This document shows positions 43,617-52,264 of a DNA stretch of 64,000 bases, piece after piece (the first letter of the stretch is position 1; every line of letters begins with the position of its first letter). Position numbers and translations under genes: made by a program. Under the pieces are notes generated by a model. It was not told the DNA's origin, made no database searches, and saw nothing but the letters and a program-made list of their open reading frames with translations. This DNA is from Ekhidna lutea (GTDB lineage: Bacteria > Bacteroidota > Bacteroidia > Cytophagales > Cyclobacteriaceae). The stretch covers positions 620,001 through 684,000 of the forward strand of contig NZ_FZPD01000003.1 in assembly GCF_900188325.1 (NCBI RefSeq), given 5' to 3'.

Positions 43617-44053
43617 TGTCATCACAAAAATTTGATTCAGATAAAGCACCGGAACCCGTGGGGTTATATCCACACGCCAGGCAAGTAGGCGATTTACTTT
43701 TCTTATCGGGTGTTGGGCCCAGGGAGCGGGGAACGAAGAAGATTCCCGGAGTGGAGCTGGATGAAAATGGCAAAATCATTAGCTATGACATTGCTGAGCA
43801 GTGTCATTCCGTTTTTAAAAATGTCCGGCTGATTTTGGAGGCATCCGGAGCAAGCTGGGATAGTCTGGTGGATGTAACCGTCTTTCTTACCAATATGAAA
43901 GATGACTTTAAGACGTACAATAAAATTTACGCTGAGTACTTCAAAGACAATCAGCCATGCCGAACGACCGTAGAAATCAGTTCGCTACCAACTCCGATTG
44001 CCATAGAGCTGAAGTGCATCGCGGCTTTAAAACAAAATCAAAATAATGGATAG
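43616..44053 (+). CDS. RidA-family deaminase
   Basis: 145 residues from ATG 43616, which overlaps the upstream stop. RidA/YjgF trimeric fold: PHARQVGDLLFLSGVGPRE, VFKNVRLILEASGASWDSLV, and the substrate-binding Arg in PCRTTVEIS. The family deaminates reactive enamines or imines. Its longer build and LSGVGPRERG text resemble the 2-aminomuconate deaminase-like branch of tryptophan degradation, but no kynurenine-pathway genes are present, so the substrate is open. Confidence 0.88.
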   Translation: MSSQKFDSDKAPEPVGLYPHARQVGDLLFLSGVGPRERGTKKIPGVELDENGKIISYDIAEQCHSVFKNVRLILEASGASWDSLVDVTVFLTNMKDDFKTYNKIYAEYFKDNQPCRTTVEISSLPTPIAIELKCIAALKQNQNNG

Positions 44054-44179
44054 TCATCCTTCAACAATCTTCATTAAAGATCGTTGATTTGATATTCACG
44101 TTAACAAATAAAAAGTTAAGATAAAGGACCCCTACCAAAGAGAAGATCAAAATCACTATTTTTGGGGCTTAATAGTATT

Positions 44180-44872
44180 ATGGAAAGATCATTGGAATAC
44201 AACACCCAGCGCTCGCAATTGAAATTAAGAGAGTACGGCAGAAACGTGCAGAACCTTGTAGCGCACTTGAGAACGATAGAAGATAAAGAGCAGCGAAATA
44301 AAAAAGCGGAAACATTGGTGGAGCTAATGAAGCTCATCAATCCGGATCTGGGCTCAAACAACGAGACCGATCAAAAGGTGTGGGATGACCTACATATCAT
44401 TTCAAACTTCGAATTGGATATTGATGGCCCATTCCCTAAACCTGATGCGTCTGTTTTAGATCGGAAACCTGAAAGACTTCAGTATTACTCCAATGAGATC
44501 AAGTACCGTCACTATGGTCGAGGTGTGGAGATTCTTATTGATCAGGCGATAGCGATGGATGATCCTAAGGAGAAAGAAGGAGCGGTTGTAGCTATTGGAC
44601 GGTTAATGAAAGGTTTTTTCCAAACCTGGAATAAAGAAAGCATTGAGGATGAGCAAATCCTTAAGAACATCAAACGACTTTCGAATAACCAGCTAGACAT
44701 TGATATTGAAACGGTAAAAGAGCTTGGTCTTTTTGATTCCGAGAAGAAACACTCAAGCAGAAGAAGCAACACCAACAACAAGGGTCGCAGAAATAATCAG
44801 GGTGGAAAAGGTGGAGGTCGCCAAAACAGACCACACAACAAAGGCGGAGGAAACAACCGCAGAAGACACTAA
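44180..44872 (+). CDS. DUF4290 protein with basic Gly/Asn-rich tail
   Basis: 230 residues from ATG 44180. DUF4290 is a Bacteroidetes family; marks are LEYNTQRSQLKLREYGRNVQ, LNNPDLGSN-like text, and NEIKYRHYGRGVEILIDQA. The last 45 residues are low-complexity and basic (RRSNTNNKGRRNNQGGKGG and similar), a likely RNA-binding or disordered tail. Function unknown. The gene lies just upstream of murA, an arrangement I recall as common in this phylum. Confidence 0.85.
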   Translation: MERSLEYNTQRSQLKLREYGRNVQNLVAHLRTIEDKEQRNKKAETLVELMKLINPDLGSNNETDQKVWDDLHIISNFELDIDGPFPKPDASVLDRKPERLQYYSNEIKYRHYGRGVEILIDQAIAMDDPKEKEGAVVAIGRLMKGFFQTWNKESIEDEQILKNIKRLSNNQLDIDIETVKELGLFDSEKKHSSRRSNTNNKGRRNNQGGKGGGRQNRPHNKGGGNNRRRH

Positions 44873-44975
44873 TTCGATTTTTTTGATTGACAGATTTGAA
44901 GATGGTTTCGATACTATTTAATAGCTTCGTTACCTAATCGAATAATTTTCAAATCATCAAATCTCAAAATCCATA

Positions 44976-46283
44976 ATGTCATCTTTTCGGGTAGAAGGCG
45001 GTCACCAGCTAAACGGTGAAATCATCCCTCAAGGAGCCAAAAACGAAGCACTTCAGATCATATCTGCTGTCTTATTGACAGATCAGGAAGTGGTTATTCA
45101 TAAGATTCCTCAGATTCGTGATGTCCTTAAGCTTATTGACTTGTTGGAGGACATGGGAGTGGAAGTATCAAAAAATGGCGGAGAGTCATGCACTTTCAAA
45201 GCCGCCAATGTCAACCTCGACTTTTTAAACACAGAAGATTTTAAGGATAAGGCCTCAGCACTTCGAGGTTCAATTATGATCCTTGGGCCATTACTTTCTC
45301 GCTTTGGAACAGGCAGGATGCCAAAGCCCGGAGGCGATAAAATTGGACGAAGAAGACTGGATACCCATTTCGTCGGTTTCCAGAAGCTGGGAGCTAAGTT
45401 TAACTACGATTCGAAAACCTCATTTTATACGGTAGATGGCACCAATTTAAAAGGTGCATACATGCTTCTTGACGAAGCTTCAGTTACAGGTACTGCCAAT
45501 ATCATCATGGCGGCAGTGATGGCAGAAGGACTCACGACCATTTATAATGCAGCTTGTGAGCCATATATCCAACAGCTTTGTAAAATGCTCATCCGAATGG
45601 GAGCTAATATTGAAGGAGTTGGTTCGAACTTACTACGAATCGAAGGTGTAAAATCCCTCAACGGCACAGAGCATACCTTACTTCCTGATATGATTGAGGT
45701 GGGTAGTTTTATCGGCATGGCTGCAATGACCAAGTCCAGCCTTATCATCAAAGATGCACGTATAGAGGAGCTTGGTATAATTCCCGAGACCTTTATGCGG
45801 CTGGGCATTAAAATGAATTTTAAAGATGATGATATTCATATTCCAGCTCAGGAGCATTATGAAATTGATTCCTATATCGATGGTTCTATTTTGACCATCG
45901 CTGATGCCATCTGGCCTGGGTTAACGCCTGATTTATTGAGCGTGATTCTGGTAACAGCCACACAGGCACGAGGTACAGCTCTTATCCATCAAAAAATGTT
46001 TGAAAGTCGCTTATTCTTTGTAGATAAGCTAATTGATATGGGCGCGCAAATTATCCTTTGTGATCCACACAGGGCCACAGTAATTGGATTGGATCGTGCA
46101 TATCCACTTAGAGGAATCACAATGACATCCCCTGATATACGAGCAGGAGTATCTCTATTGATAGCTGCCATGTCTGCAGAGGGAGTTAGCACCATTCACA
46201 ACATTGATCAGATTGATCGTGGCTATCAATTCATAGATGATAGATTGAATGCTTTGGGAGCTAAGATTGAGCGTGTAGGGTAG
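44976..46283 (+). CDS. murA: UDP-N-acetylglucosamine 1-carboxyvinyltransferase (MurA)
   Basis: 435 residues. It transfers enolpyruvate from PEP to UDP-GlcNAc, the first committed step of peptidoglycan synthesis, in the cytoplasm. N-terminal GEIIPQGAKNEALQIISAVL and C-terminal SPDIRAGVSLLIAAMSAEG are diagnostic. The loop that carries Cys115 in E. coli reads PKPGGDKIGRRRLDTH, so the PEP-binding Cys is Asp (residue 121), the change that makes MurA insensitive to fosfomycin in mycobacteria and chlamydia. Otherwise it is full-length and intact. Confidence 0.95.
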   Translation: MSSFRVEGGHQLNGEIIPQGAKNEALQIISAVLLTDQEVVIHKIPQIRDVLKLIDLLEDMGVEVSKNGGESCTFKAANVNLDFLNTEDFKDKASALRGSIMILGPLLSRFGTGRMPKPGGDKIGRRRLDTHFVGFQKLGAKFNYDSKTSFYTVDGTNLKGAYMLLDEASVTGTANIIMAAVMAEGLTTIYNAACEPYIQQLCKMLIRMGANIEGVGSNLLRIEGVKSLNGTEHTLLPDMIEVGSFIGMAAMTKSSLIIKDARIEELGIIPETFMRLGIKMNFKDDDIHIPAQEHYEIDSYIDGSILTIADAIWPGLTPDLLSVILVTATQARGTALIHQKMFESRLFFVDKLIDMGAQIILCDPHRATVIGLDRAYPLRGITMTSPDIRAGVSLLIAAMSAEGVSTIHNIDQIDRGYQFIDDRLNALGAKIERVG

Positions 46284-46295
46284 GCTGAACGCTCC

Positions 46296-46694
46296 TCATT
46301 CCATAATTCTTTTTATGTCTTTCCAAAAAAGCTTAACTTCTTTAATAGAAGTTTCAGATCTTTCGGCAAGCACCTTTTCATTAATGCTGAATTTTGTTTG
46401 CATTATTGAATTGTCACATTCAAAAAATCCCATACTCCAGGTTTTGAATTCACGGCTCTCGATTGTGCCAAGGTAGAAGAGTGTTACATCATAGTGTCTG
46501 TCATCCTTTTCAATCTTGGAATAGATTTCCTGAACCGCAGGCTCATCACCTTCAAGCACTTGAATGAACTTATTGTTGAAGTAAATTAAACACCCGGTGA
46601 TATTATATTTTTTGTTATTAGCTCGTGAGACTTCCAAAATATCAGTTATATCGACTTTTGGTTGGGCTTTTGAATGATAGACTAGCTCAAACAT
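46296..46694 (-). CDS. Stand-alone BLUF blue-light photoreceptor
   Basis: 132 residues, essentially only a BLUF domain that binds FAD and senses blue light. The key residues are present: Tyr6 in FELVYHSKA, Asn in NKKYNITGCLIYFNN, Gln in KFIQVLEGDEPA, and Trp/Met in FKTWSMGFFE. A short helical tail of about 35 residues follows. No output domain is fused, so it signals through a protein partner, which cannot be identified in the neighbourhood. It is convergent with murA and 30 nt from the PqqB-like gene. Confidence 0.93.
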   Translation of the reverse strand: MFELVYHSKAQPKVDITDILEVSRANNKKYNITGCLIYFNNKFIQVLEGDEPAVQEIYSKIEKDDRHYDVTLFYLGTIESREFKTWSMGFFECDNSIMQTKFSINEKVLAERSETSIKEVKLFWKDIKRIME

Positions 46695-46724
46695 GGTGGC
46701 GATGATTAAAATGGAAGAATTAAA

Positions 46725-47633
46725 TTAGTACTTTTCTCCCTGCTCCGCAAGATCGTATCCTTTGCCTTTCACTTCGTTTTGAGCCTTTTTGTCAAACAGA
46801 AGTGGATTGGTATGATTAAGATGAATAAACTTGATCTTGCTCTTCACGCTTGCCGGCTCGCTATCAAATAGCAGCATGGTCTCCTCTACAAAAGGATGGG
46901 GCATTTCACTCATGGGACGGTTTGGCAACTCACCATCTTTGAAGAAAGTAGCATCTATAAATGCATGATCAATAGTCACATCCTTGACCATGTCTACAAT
47001 TTTTCTATCCCATTTGTACCATTTGTCGATATCTGGAATGAATATATATCCCTTGTTGAGTGTGGAGATTTTGAATCCTGCGGTTTCAGAATATTCATCC
47101 CGATGAGGAACCGTAAAGGCTTCAACTGTTATCGTATTAGTAATCGGAAGAGGTTGATCTTCAATCATAACAATTGGACTAACGTTTTCATAGCTAACCA
47201 ATTGACTCCATGGCCCATCAGACTTAAGAAATTCAATCATTTTTGGTAGCGCATAAACTTTTACATCTTTGGCTCCCAAAGCCTCTTTTCCAAGAAACAT
47301 GAGACCAGTATAGTGCCCAATATGTGCGTGCGTAACAAAAATTCCTGAGGGTAAATATGGATACTGACCATCCGTCAGGTCTCTGAAATATTGTAGTTGT
47401 TTGTCCAGGTCAGGAGAGGCTTCAAACATCCACCACTGTCTGGTTACTGGGTCCACCAGGGCAAGTGATGTAACATATCGGGCCATTTTTGGATTCTTGT
47501 GAGCTTTCAGGCATTCATTCTGGCAGCCAATATGTGGGAATCCTCCATCTTGAGCAGTGCCTAAAACGATGATTTGCTGAGCATGAGAGAAAATGCAACA
47601 AATGAGGATGGTGGTAGCAAAGAGGTACTTCAT
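46725..47633 (-). CDS. Secreted MBL-fold hydrolase, PqqB-like
   Basis: 302 residues with a signal peptide (cleavage near CIFSHAQ). The beta-lactamase fold begins with IIVLGTAQDGGFPHIGCQNE, a motif shared with PqqB; metal-ligand-like sites are FVTHAHIGHYTGL, PDIDKW and IHLNHTNPLLFD. PqqB itself is cytoplasmic and acts in PQQ cofactor synthesis; this homologue is exported and no other pqq genes are near, so a different hydrolytic role is likely. The Asp-His ligand pair of classical MBLs (HxHxDH) is changed to HAHIGH. Confidence 0.85.
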   Translation of the reverse strand: MKYLFATTILICCIFSHAQQIIVLGTAQDGGFPHIGCQNECLKAHKNPKMARYVTSLALVDPVTRQWWMFEASPDLDKQLQYFRDLTDGQYPYLPSGIFVTHAHIGHYTGLMFLGKEALGAKDVKVYALPKMIEFLKSDGPWSQLVSYENVSPIVMIEDQPLPITNTITVEAFTVPHRDEYSETAGFKISTLNKGYIFIPDIDKWYKWDRKIVDMVKDVTIDHAFIDATFFKDGELPNRPMSEMPHPFVEETMLLFDSEPASVKSKIKFIHLNHTNPLLFDKKAQNEVKGKGYDLAEQGEKY

Positions 47634-47644
47634 TAGCTAAAATT

Positions 47645-47671
47645 AAAAAAGCCCTACCAGAGGCAGGGCTT
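47645..47671 (-). terminator. Rho-independent terminator
   Basis: AAGCCCT-gcctctggt-AGGGCTT in minus-strand reading is followed by six T. It ends the TPR-protein gene at 47698 and separates it from the PqqB-like gene. Confidence 0.82.
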
Positions 47672-47697
47672 GATAGACTATTTCTTTTTTTTTAGAA

Positions 47698-49005
47698 TTA
47701 ACGTCGCTGAAGTTTTACTGACTCATTGATCCAGCAACCGACTGTAATGGTTTGTCCTTCCTCCATGCCTTCATTGAATATTTCTTCTATTGAAGGGAAC
47801 TGCTCTTTAGATGCTGCCATTTGTGCCTGATTGCCAGCTTTTTCATACATTTTGTGAGCAGCCAGAAACACTCCTCTGTCCATCACTTTGCTTTTATCGC
47901 CTTTGCAATCATCAAAACTGGTAAAGTACAAATTGCCAATGAGGTTATAAGCCTCAGCAGAACCTGGTTTAGCGCTAAGTGCTTCATAGGCGAGCGTTCT
48001 TGATCTGGATTTATTACCAAGTTTACTGTTCGCTACAGCCTGTCCCATTAAGGCTTCAAATTTTTCTTCATTAGTGGAAGCCAATTTAGCTGCTTCTTCA
48101 TGGTATTGGAGTCCTTTGTTGATTTCACCAATTGCGAGATATCTACTACCAATGGCATTTGCCAAACTATAAGATGGCAGCTCTTTAAACACAGGTTCGC
48201 TAGCCTCTAGAAAGTATGGCTGATCAGTGCACTTAGCCTGAACGGAGTATTTGAAAATCTTCTTCGCTGTTTCCAAATCTTCAGGATTAGACCTGAACTT
48301 AGGGACCAATTTGTCTTCAATGAATTCACAGGTAAGAATTCCTGGAATGGAGCTAAGCCAGGCATCAGTTTTTGCCTGCTCCTTATCGAGCTTATCCGCA
48401 TTTTCACCGTTTTTTCGTTTCTGATCAATGATTTCAGAGATTTGCGTGTGAATATCAAGTACCTTCTCCGCGGGCATTTTCACTGGATCAACCTGATGAT
48501 AATTTTTAGCCAGGAGCATATAGGTATTTAGGTTGAAGGTGGAAATTTCCGGACCATTCATTTCATAAGCCTGAGCATACAAATTTGCAAGCATTGGGTA
48601 TTTGGCCGGAGATTTATAATACAGCTTAAAAGCTTCGTACACTTTGCGATCCATCGTCGCAGCATCATTATCAAAATACTCCATCCGCTGATCGTACATC
48701 CACAATAGTGAGTCTTGAAGTCGCTCTTTTCTTTCTTTATCAGAGTTTTTTTTCAGCATATCCTCAATGCAGTCCACTCCTTGTATATAAATAGATGGAT
48801 TTAAATCTGGGTTGTTTTTATAAAGCCAGTTAAGCGGCTTCATTGCTTCAGCATATTTGCTCTGCGCGATCAGGAGCTTATAATATGCCTGCTTTTCCAT
48901 GGCCTGGGTTTTCATATCCGGATCATCAGGCCAGTTCCAGCCATTTTGTGCGAAAGAGAATGTAGATATGAGCACCAGAAATGTGCAAAAAGTTGATTTA
49001 ATCAT
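47698..49005 (-). CDS. Secreted TPR-like protein
   Basis: 435 residues with a signal peptide (MIKSTFCTFLVLISTFSFAQ). The mature part is nearly all helical with TPR-like pairs (QSKYAEAMKPLNWLYKNNPD, SLANAIGSRYLAIGEINKGL, SAEAYNLIGNLYFTSFDD). Such proteins are periplasmic or envelope scaffolds. A conserved pair of Cys (DDCKGD and TVGCWINESV) could form a disulfide. No family name is certain; similar proteins are common in Bacteroidetes. It stands alone between two terminator-bounded regions. Confidence 0.82.
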   Translation of the reverse strand: MIKSTFCTFLVLISTFSFAQNGWNWPDDPDMKTQAMEKQAYYKLLIAQSKYAEAMKPLNWLYKNNPDLNPSIYIQGVDCIEDMLKKNSDKERKERLQDSLLWMYDQRMEYFDNDAATMDRKVYEAFKLYYKSPAKYPMLANLYAQAYEMNGPEISTFNLNTYMLLAKNYHQVDPVKMPAEKVLDIHTQISEIIDQKRKNGENADKLDKEQAKTDAWLSSIPGILTCEFIEDKLVPKFRSNPEDLETAKKIFKYSVQAKCTDQPYFLEASEPVFKELPSYSLANAIGSRYLAIGEINKGLQYHEEAAKLASTNEEKFEALMGQAVANSKLGNKSRSRTLAYEALSAKPGSAEAYNLIGNLYFTSFDDCKGDKSKVMDRGVFLAAHKMYEKAGNQAQMAASKEQFPSIEEIFNEGMEEGQTITVGCWINESVKLQRR

Positions 49006-49184
49006 GTCCTTTTGAATTGAATTTTAGTCTTTGCCTTTTGTCTTAAAATTATTCGGGCCAAAACAATGCCAAATGGTAACTAAGTGTTGGCAAATAAAAT
49101 GTTTGCAAATTGAATAATTTTTATGCTATTACGGTTGCTGATCACATTAGTTTTGTGTTAAATATCACATGTTAAACCAATCGG

Positions 49185-49754
49185 ATGTTCAATTTTAAAG
49201 AAATTATAAGTGTTTCCCTCATTTTGTTCTCTGTAATAGACATTTTAGGAAGCGTTCCAATCATCATTGATTTAAGAAAAAAGTTTGGGCATGTGCAATC
49301 TGAAAAGGCCACTATTGTCTCAGGCGTGATTATGGTGATTTTCCTTTTTCTGGGAGAAAGTATCCTCAACCTCTTTGGTATTGATATTAATTCCTTTGCA
49401 ATTGCAGGAGCGATTGTCATGTTCTTGCTTGGGATGGAAATGATTCTGGGGAGGCAATTTTTCCGATCTGATCCGGAAGAGATGAAAAGCGCATCTATTG
49501 TACCACTGGCATTCCCTTTAATCGCCGGAGCAGGTACCATGACCACTTTGGTTTCGTTAAAGGCAGAGTTTTCAACTTATAATATTCTTGTTGGTATTGC
49601 AGTCAATTTGATTTTCGTCTACCTGGTTTTGAAAACGTGTGGCTGGCTTGAGCGAAAGATCGGAACTGCAGGGTTTAATATCCTTAGAAAAGTGTTCGGT
49701 ATTGTACTTTTAGCTATCGCGATCAAAATCTTCAAAAACCACCTTTTGGCATGA
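49185..49754 (+). CDS. MarC-family membrane protein
   Basis: 189 residues with six hydrophobic helices, the length of MarC/UPF0056 proteins. Motifs: SVIDILGSVPIIIDLRKKFG at the start, SILNLFGIDINSFAIAGAI, LGMEMILGR, and VPLAFPLIAGAGTMTTLVSL in the middle. The function of MarC proteins is unknown, despite the name. Inner membrane. Its stop overlaps the rnhA start by 4 nt. Confidence 0.92.
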   Translation: MFNFKEIISVSLILFSVIDILGSVPIIIDLRKKFGHVQSEKATIVSGVIMVIFLFLGESILNLFGIDINSFAIAGAIVMFLLGMEMILGRQFFRSDPEEMKSASIVPLAFPLIAGAGTMTTLVSLKAEFSTYNILVGIAVNLIFVYLVLKTCGWLERKIGTAGFNILRKVFGIVLLAIAIKIFKNHLLA

Positions 49755-50206
49755 TAAAAATGTTTACAGATGGTGCCGCCAAAGGAAATCCGGGTCCTGG
49801 AGGCTATGGTACAATCCTTCGGTACGGTGACAAGGAGAAAGAACTCTCAGATGGATTTCGCATGACTACAAATAATCGTATGGAGCTTTTAGCTGTGATT
49901 GCAGGCCTGGAAGCTATAAAGAAGCCCGGGTGGAATGTGATGGTGGTATCTGACAGCAAGTATGTGGTAGATGCAGTAACCAAAGGCTGGCTAAAGGGTT
50001 GGGTGGTTAAGGATTTTAAGGGGAAAAAGAATCGAGACCTATGGGAGAGATACCTTAAAGCATCGGCTCCACATAACGTACGCTTTCAATGGGTGAAAGG
50101 GCATGCGGGTCATCCGGAGAATGAACGATGCGATCAACTGGCTGTAGAGGCTGCTGAACGAAAAAACCTGAAAGTAGATGCCGCATTTGAAAAAGATAGG
50201 GCATAA
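49751..50206 (+). CDS. rnhA: Ribonuclease HI
   Basis: 151 residues. It cleaves the RNA strand of RNA-DNA hybrids with two metal ions. The D-E-D-D site is complete: Asp in FTDGAAKGNPGPGGYG, Glu in NNRMELLAVI, Asp in VVSDSKYVV, Asp in NERCDQLAVEAA. The basic handle region (KGWLKGWVVKDFKGKKNRDL) is present as in E. coli. It is coupled to marC by a 4-nt overlap. Confidence 0.96.
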   Translation: MIKMFTDGAAKGNPGPGGYGTILRYGDKEKELSDGFRMTTNNRMELLAVIAGLEAIKKPGWNVMVVSDSKYVVDAVTKGWLKGWVVKDFKGKKNRDLWERYLKASAPHNVRFQWVKGHAGHPENERCDQLAVEAAERKNLKVDAAFEKDRA

Positions 50207-50243
50207 TCTCTTATTTTAGTCTATCAGATATAATACTTGAATC

Positions 50244-50873
50244 ATGAATTTCAATAAAGGCATTTTCTACTTCTTATTCGCAGCGATTGTGATTGGCTCA
50301 ATGGTGATTTATTTTAAAGTGCAGCGGGATTTGAAAATGGAAAATCCGAACCTTACGGATTTAGCAACCGAGCCTGACTTATTAATGAATACTGCAGATC
50401 GAACCATGCAGGATCATAAGTCACTGGCAGCTATTGGCTTTTTGGAAGATGCTATCAAAATGATGAAGCTTCTGGAGGAGGACGGAGATAGTATCAGTAC
50501 TGGGGCTATCGAGATTGCCATTTACGATCTTCAGGTTGTAGAAGAGCATATCAAGGCAGAGGATATCAATAATGATTTGATGTACGAGGCATTTGCAGAT
50601 GCCATGAACTCACTTGCTTTTGCATCACTCAGAATTTCTGAGCAATTCATTAGAGAGGGCAAAAAAGAAGAAGCAAGAATTACCATTCATCACGCCATGG
50701 ATCACCTGCAAAACTCCATTCGGTTTGCCAGAGGGCAGCAGAAAGAGGACGAGATTAAAATTGCAGCTCACCTACAGCGTCTTATCGATGATCATCTGGA
50801 GAATGATATCACTGAAATTGATTTGGTGATGGCTGAAATTGACTCAGTAGTGAAAGCGCATGTGATCAAATAG
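50244..50873 (+). CDS. Membrane-anchored helical hypothetical protein
   Basis: 209 residues. One N-terminal membrane helix (GIFYFLFAAIVIGSMVIYF) is followed by an all-helical domain, rich in acidic and hydrophobic heptads (SLAAIGFLEDAIKMMKLLEE, EARITIHHAMDHLQNSIRF). It is probably anchored in the inner membrane facing the periplasm. No family recognised. It lies 37 nt after rnhA on the same strand and its end faces the convergent saccharopine dehydrogenase gene 3 nt away. Confidence 0.75.
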   Translation: MNFNKGIFYFLFAAIVIGSMVIYFKVQRDLKMENPNLTDLATEPDLLMNTADRTMQDHKSLAAIGFLEDAIKMMKLLEEDGDSISTGAIEIAIYDLQVVEEHIKAEDINNDLMYEAFADAMNSLAFASLRISEQFIREGKKEEARITIHHAMDHLQNSIRFARGQQKEDEIKIAAHLQRLIDDHLENDITEIDLVMAEIDSVVKAHVIK

Positions 50874-50876
50874 ATG

Positions 50877-52226
50877 CTATGAGTAGAAGGTAGGCTCTAC
50901 CTCACGTTCACTAAACACAAGCCCAGTATTGGTTAACTCATCCAATACAGGCTCATAGATTTCTTTTTTAATTGGAACGTGTACTCCACTCAGCTTTATC
51001 TTACCTTGAAGAATTAGTTTCGCTGCTATAGCTAACGGTAATCCAACAGTTTTTGACATTGCGGTATTCACTTCATCATCCCCCATTGTAACCATGCTGG
51101 ATTCAATTTGTCGTGGTTTTCCATCCGCCACAAAATTAAACTTGTGCCACATCACGATCATGTCCTTATCATGCGGCTCCAGCGTCCACTTCTTCTTTAA
51201 GATATGTTCCAGTATCTGTGCTGGTGTTCCCTGATTTAAGCCTACAAGCTCATCGTCAAACATTCCGAGCCATTTAAGCTTAAACATGATTCCGTTATCC
51301 AGGTCCAGACTAAGATAATGTGCTAGTTTCAGTTCAATTGAGTCCTTGGGATTATACGAAAGGAAGGAATTGATAAATTGCCTGTGTGTCATGTTGGACA
51401 CATTTTCCATCTCATAGGTATCGTCTGTGGCACCAAGTTGTACAAACACATCCCAGGCCGCACAGTATCCGGGCCTCCTAAGAGTCCCTCTGTATAATGT
51501 TTTGATTCCTCGAAGGTTGTAGACGTCCAGGTAGGAAAGCGAGTCCCTGTTTGCGTATCCTTCAAAGTATCCATGATCAGGGATGTAAATGGCCTCCGTT
51601 CTTCTAAAGAGCTTTTGATAGGGAATGTATTTATATCTACCCTCCTGAATGAATTTACAAGTTCCTTGACCAGCTAACACAACGTTTCTTGGATTCCAGG
51701 TAAACTTATACTTCCACGGATTATCGCCAACTGATTCTTCAGCCACAAGGCCACCAGTAAAGGTCTCAAAGCCAGTCAGTTCATACTTCTTTTCCCTTAA
51801 TTCATCCAGGACTTTCATTGCTGACATGTGATCAATGCCCGGGTCAAGTCCCATTTCCATTATCATCAACTTACCTGCATTCTCAAACTGACCATGAAGC
51901 GATTTAATTTCTTCTGTTAGATAAGAGGCAGTAAGAAAATGTTTTTTAAGCTCAGCGCATTTGCGAGCCACATGGATATGCAAAGAGGCTGGTAGCATAG
52001 AAATGATCAACTCATGCTCACCTACGAGATTTGTGAGAATCTCCTCGTCAAATACATCAAAAGGAACAGCCTTAGCTTGTGGGTGGTCCTTGATCTTTGA
52101 TTCAGCAAGCTTCAGATCCTTTTCCGCGATGGTAATGTTCCATTGCTCTTCTGTAGCGTGATCCAGTAAATAGTTTATTAATGCGGTTGATGATTTGCCC
52201 GCCCCGATGATCAGGATATTTTGCAT
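50877..52226 (-). CDS. Saccharopine dehydrogenase-like protein
   Basis: 449 residues. The NAD(P)-binding site is at the N-terminus (ILIIGAGKSSTALINYLL), with later family text MEMGLDPGIDHMSAMKVLDE and GNPWKYKFTWNPRNVVLAGQG-like segments. It resembles the glutamate-forming saccharopine dehydrogenase (LYS9 type), which works in the alpha-aminoadipate lysine pathway, in degradation direction in Bacteroidetes. The partner lysine-ketoglutarate reductase is not visible here. Cytoplasmic. Confidence 0.9.
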   Translation of the reverse strand: MQNILIIGAGKSSTALINYLLDHATEEQWNITIAEKDLKLAESKIKDHPQAKAVPFDVFDEEILTNLVGEHELIISMLPASLHIHVARKCAELKKHFLTASYLTEEIKSLHGQFENAGKLMIMEMGLDPGIDHMSAMKVLDELREKKYELTGFETFTGGLVAEESVGDNPWKYKFTWNPRNVVLAGQGTCKFIQEGRYKYIPYQKLFRRTEAIYIPDHGYFEGYANRDSLSYLDVYNLRGIKTLYRGTLRRPGYCAAWDVFVQLGATDDTYEMENVSNMTHRQFINSFLSYNPKDSIELKLAHYLSLDLDNGIMFKLKWLGMFDDELVGLNQGTPAQILEHILKKKWTLEPHDKDMIVMWHKFNFVADGKPRQIESSMVTMGDDEVNTAMSKTVGLPLAIAAKLILQGKIKLSGVHVPIKKEIYEPVLDELTNTGLVFSEREVEPTFYS

Positions 52227-52264
52227 CCGGCAAATATGTGTTTATCGCAAATCTTTCAAAAAGA

